The notes under the pieces are model-generated. The model searched no databases, was not told the DNA's origin, and saw only the letters and a list, made by a program, of their open reading frames with translations. From Ruminococcaceae bacterium UBA1691 (GTDB lineage Bacteria > Bacillota > Clostridia > Oscillospirales > Acutalibacteraceae), in NCBI GenBank assembly GCA_002320555.1, contig DCJV01000159.1:1-7022 (forward strand): a stretch of DNA of 7,022 bases. The letters are read 5' to 3'. Position 1 is the first letter of the stretch. Every line of letters starts with the position of its first letter. This document shows positions 5,514 through 7,022 of this stretch, piece by piece. Made by a program: the position numbers and the translations under genes.

Positions 5514-5867
5514 TTACTTGTCCTTCGGCTTTGCAAAAAAGGATACCAGCAGCCCGCTGATCATCGCCGCCGTAATGCCCGCCGCGCCCGCAGTCAGCGG
5601 GCCGGTCAGGACGCCGAGCAGCCCCTGGCTTGCAACGGCCTCCTTCGTCCCCTTTGCCAGCAGATAGCCGAAACCTGTCAGCGGGACGCTCGCACCCATG
5701 CCGGCCCACTTGACCAGAGGCTCATAAAGGCCGATCGCGCCCAGAAACACGCCCATTGTAACAAACAAAACCAGAATCCTTGCCGGGGTGAGCTTGGTCC
5801 AGTCAATCAAAATCTGACCGACGAGGCAAATCAATCCGCCGACCAGAAAGGCTTTTAAAAAAATCAT
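5514..5867 (-). CDS. spoVAE: Stage V sporulation protein AE (SpoVAE/SpoVAEb family)
   Basis: A membrane protein of 117 residues, typical length for SpoVAEb. It is part of the SpoVA complex that moves Ca-dipicolinic acid into the forespore and releases it at germination, in the forespore/spore inner membrane. Diagnostic features are the N-terminus FLKAFLVGGLICLVGQ, the LTPARILVLFV motif at about residues 26-36, LYEPLVKWAG, the PLTGFGYLLAKG block and the small-residue helix LTAGAAGITAAM. Hydrophobic segments lie at about 4-21, 29-49 and 84-112. The start has GGAAGG at 5878-5883. It normally sits in a spoVAC-spoVAD-spoVAE operon. Here it is alone, with terminators on both sides (6010-6052 and 5451-5497), so it is either an extra copy or a relocated gene. 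No clear forespore sigma-F or sigma-G promoter was found upstream. Confidence 0.93.
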   Translation of the reverse strand: MIFLKAFLVGGLICLVGQILIDWTKLTPARILVLFVTMGVFLGAIGLYEPLVKWAGMGASVPLTGFGYLLAKGTKEAVASQGLLGVLTGPLTAGAAGITAAMISGLLVSFFAKPKDK

Positions 5868-5927
5868 GCGTATGATTCCTTCCTTTCACAGAGACCTGAA
5901 CAGACAGCCTGCACGCCTCCCTGAGTC

Positions 5928-5958
5928 AAAAGCCGCAATGGATAGAAATCCGGCTTTT
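5928..5958. repeat. Hairpin in the spoVAE upstream region
   Basis: AAAAGCCG (5928-5935) pairs perfectly with CGGCTTTT (5951-5958), with a 15-nt loop that contains an alternative short stem GGAT/ATCC (5940-5943 with 5948-5951). It could be a weak terminator on the plus strand (CTTTTTC) or a leader hairpin of the spoVAE transcript. The remainder of 5868-6009 shows nothing else that I can support. Confidence 0.35.
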
Positions 5959-6009
5959 TCTGCGTCGTTATTCTTTGCCTTTTTGATACAAATATTCCAA
6001 GGCGATGAA

Positions 6010-6052
6010 AATCAAAAAGAAAGGCCGGATAACAGCCTTTCTGCTATCCGGC
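6010..6052 (-). terminator. Intrinsic terminator of the gntR gene
   Basis: Arms 6024-6035 and 6041-6052 form a 12-bp stem with one G-U pair and a 5-nt loop. The minus strand then reads CTTTCTTTTTGATT. It starts 37 bp after the GntR stop and separates gntR from spoVAE. Confidence 0.88.
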
Positions 6053-6089
6053 AAATCCCATTCGTTTTAAGCCTGATTTTCGCTCTCTT

Positions 6090-6827
6090 TTACTCTTTTT
6101 TCATCGCCGCAAACGGATAATCCATAAACCGCTCCGGCATGACGAACCGCACAAAGTTCGACGGCGTCTCATCGCCTTCAAAATACAGCCAGCGCGTCAT
6201 TTCCAGCACACGCTGATTCGGCAGCACCCGTAGTTCTGCCTGCTCCGTCTCTGTCGGAATGCGGCGCACGATCGAATAGTCGATTTTGCCAACGCTCAGA
6301 TCCTTCTGTGTCAGGATCACATGGGCGATGGAGGCTCCACTACCGGAGCTCCCGGCAATGCGCTTATAAAGCTCCGGCGTAAAGTAATTGTCCTCCACAG
6401 CAACCGGGATCTTCTCGCCATAACGCACGCGCTTGAAGCGGTGCACTACCCTGCCCGGCTCCCAGCGGTCGCTGAGGATGCCTCCCTCCACAGTAAACGG
6501 CTCGTCGGCCACAACGCGGTTGACGCAGCGGATGCCCATCTTATCCAGCGAGTAGGAGAGGGAGATCAGCGGCTCGAAGCCGATCTCCGGTTTCGGCTCT
6601 TTTACAAACGTACCAATCCCGTGCCGTTTTTCCACATGCCCCTCGTGCTCCAATTCGTTCAGTGCGGCGCGCACAGTGGCACGCCCTACCTGAAGCTGCT
6701 CCATGAGCTCCTTCTCCGTGGGCAGGCGGTCGCCGACTTTGTAATCCCCTATTTGGATTCTGTTTAATATATACTCCCGGACCTGAATATATAAAGGAGT
6801 GTAGCTTGTTTTATCCAGCATCTCCAC
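6090..6827 (-). CDS. GntR-family transcriptional regulator, HutC subfamily (UTRA domain)
   Basis: A protein of 245 residues. Residues 10-75 are a winged helix-turn-helix of the GntR type: PLYIQVREYIL, GDRLPTEKEL (32-41), recognition helix VGRATVRAALNELEHEG (47-63) and the wing KRHGIGTFV (67-75). Residues from about 84 to 237 form a UTRA effector domain, with the usual SLSYSLDKMGI start and a VPxR-like VRRIPTETEQAELRVL stretch. HutC-type regulators usually bind a sugar, sugar phosphate or amino-acid derivative and leave DNA when it is bound. The effector here is unknown. The GTG at 6827 is chosen because GAGGAAGG (6835-6842) lies 7 nt before it. The ATG at 6821 would be 13 nt away. It is transcribed alone between its promoter and its terminator. 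A link to uxaC is possible but not shown. Confidence 0.92.
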   Translation of the reverse strand: MEMLDKTSYTPLYIQVREYILNRIQIGDYKVGDRLPTEKELMEQLQVGRATVRAALNELEHEGHVEKRHGIGTFVKEPKPEIGFEPLISLSYSLDKMGIRCVNRVVADEPFTVEGGILSDRWEPGRVVHRFKRVRYGEKIPVAVEDNYFTPELYKRIAGSSGSGASIAHVILTQKDLSVGKIDYSIVRRIPTETEQAELRVLPNQRVLEMTRWLYFEGDETPSNFVRFVMPERFMDYPFAAMKKE

Positions 6828-6842
6828 GCGCCTGCCTTCCTC

Positions 6843-6857
6843 AATGATCGATCCATT
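6843..6857. promoter_or_regulatory. Palindrome between the gntR promoter and start, possible autoregulatory operator
   Basis: The perfect palindrome GATCGATC (6846-6853) sits inside the near-symmetrical AATGATCGATCCATT, roughly 8-15 bp after the predicted transcription start of gntR. GntR-type proteins often repress their own gene from such a site. The 8-bp core is short and could be chance. Confidence 0.3.
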
Positions 6858-6867
6858 ATCGCTATAT

Positions 6868-6895
6868 ATTATACACAGGAGTAATCTTTTGTCAA
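6868..6895 (-). promoter_or_regulatory. Consensus sigma-A promoter of gntR
   Basis: The minus strand has perfect TTGACA (6890-6895) and perfect TATAAT (6868-6873) with a 16-bp spacer. The start is predicted near 6861, giving a leader of about 34 nt. It overlaps the 3' end of the upstream reading frame. Confidence 0.85.
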
Positions 6896-7021
6896 AATTC
6901 TACTCTTTTTGGGCACCGTCAGTAGCGTTACGCAAAAATTGCGCGCGATGATCAGTTCGCCCTCTTCATTCGGCATGCCGTTGGAGAAAAGCCATTTGTC
7001 CCCTGTATTCGGATACTGCTC
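6869..7021 (-). CDS. C-terminal end of an unidentified gene, cut by the window edge
   Basis: One minus-strand frame is open from the window edge to a TAA at 6869-6871 and gives 50 residues. The reading YPNTGDKWLFSNGMPNEEG followed by ELIIARNFCVTLLTVPKK has normal protein composition, in contrast with the other frames. The last ten codons and the stop lie within the gntR promoter, so the true end could have moved by mutation. I do not recognise the family. The same orientation as gntR makes it a candidate regulatory target. A plus-strand ATG at 6949 is also open to the window edge but lacks a ribosome binding site. Confidence 0.45.
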   Translation of the reverse strand, partial: EQYPNTGDKWLFSNGMPNEEGELIIARNFCVTLLTVPKKSRILTKDYSCV

Positions 7022-7022
7022 T

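Noticed and set aside
5969..5997. Possible forespore promoter before spoVAE (GAATA at 5993-5997 and GGCAAAGAATA at 5969-5979, minus strand)
   Set aside because: It resembles a sigma-F/sigma-G promoter only loosely. The -10 does not fit CATnnTA, and the spacing for sigma-F is short. Not called.
5866..6120. Plus-strand frame of 84 codons
   Set aside because: It reads through the gntR terminator hairpin and the spoVAE leader, and has no homologous feel and no ribosome binding site.
1..7022. CRISPR arrays, tRNA or rRNA genes, insertion sequences
   Set aside because: No regularly spaced repeats, no cloverleaf or rRNA signature, and no transposase-like frame or terminal inverted repeats were seen.

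Overview
The window looks like chromosomal DNA of an endospore-forming, probably anaerobic Clostridia-type Firmicute. The reasons are a spoVAE gene, strong AAGGAGG-type ribosome binding sites, sigma-A promoters close to TTGACA/TATAAT, a CcpA-type cre site, and genes of roughly 50-57% GC divided by AT-rich intergenic DNA. The genus cannot be fixed from this sequence alone.

Layout, left to right. An ABC-F ATPase of the YbiT-like type (128-1738, +) has its own extended -10 promoter. It converges on a minus-strand operon across a GC-rich hairpin (1785-1829). That operon starts at a near-consensus promoter (3410-3438). Its mRNA appears to begin almost exactly on a GAAAGGAGG element, followed by a possible 17-codon TTG leader ORF. 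Next come a 355-residue secreted protein of unknown function (2262-3329) and two tandem, paralogous two-helix membrane miniproteins of 55 and 54 residues (2088-2255 and 1843-2007). The 3' half of the secreted-protein gene and the first miniprotein gene are AT-rich compared with the 5' half. Leader, secreted protein and first miniprotein are each separated by 6 nt, which suggests translational coupling.

Then comes uronate isomerase uxaC (3598-4998, -), which has a terminator, an extended -10 promoter and a cre box just downstream of the predicted start site. This fits a catabolite-repressed hexuronate-use gene. The roughly 490 bases between uxaC and spoVAE hold no intact recognisable gene. They do contain two short tracts that read like coding sequence only if a single-base frame change is allowed. 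spoVAE (5514-5867, -) stands alone between terminators, without spoVAC or spoVAD beside it. A HutC-type GntR regulator (6090-6827, -) has its own promoter and terminator. The last 150 bases hold the C-terminal end of an unidentified minus-strand gene whose stop codon lies inside the gntR promoter.

The most unusual part is 1843-3440: a secreted protein of mixed composition with two coupled miniprotein paralogues and an atypical 5' leader. No function can be assigned to this operon. A secreted effector with small membrane partner or protection proteins is one testable idea.
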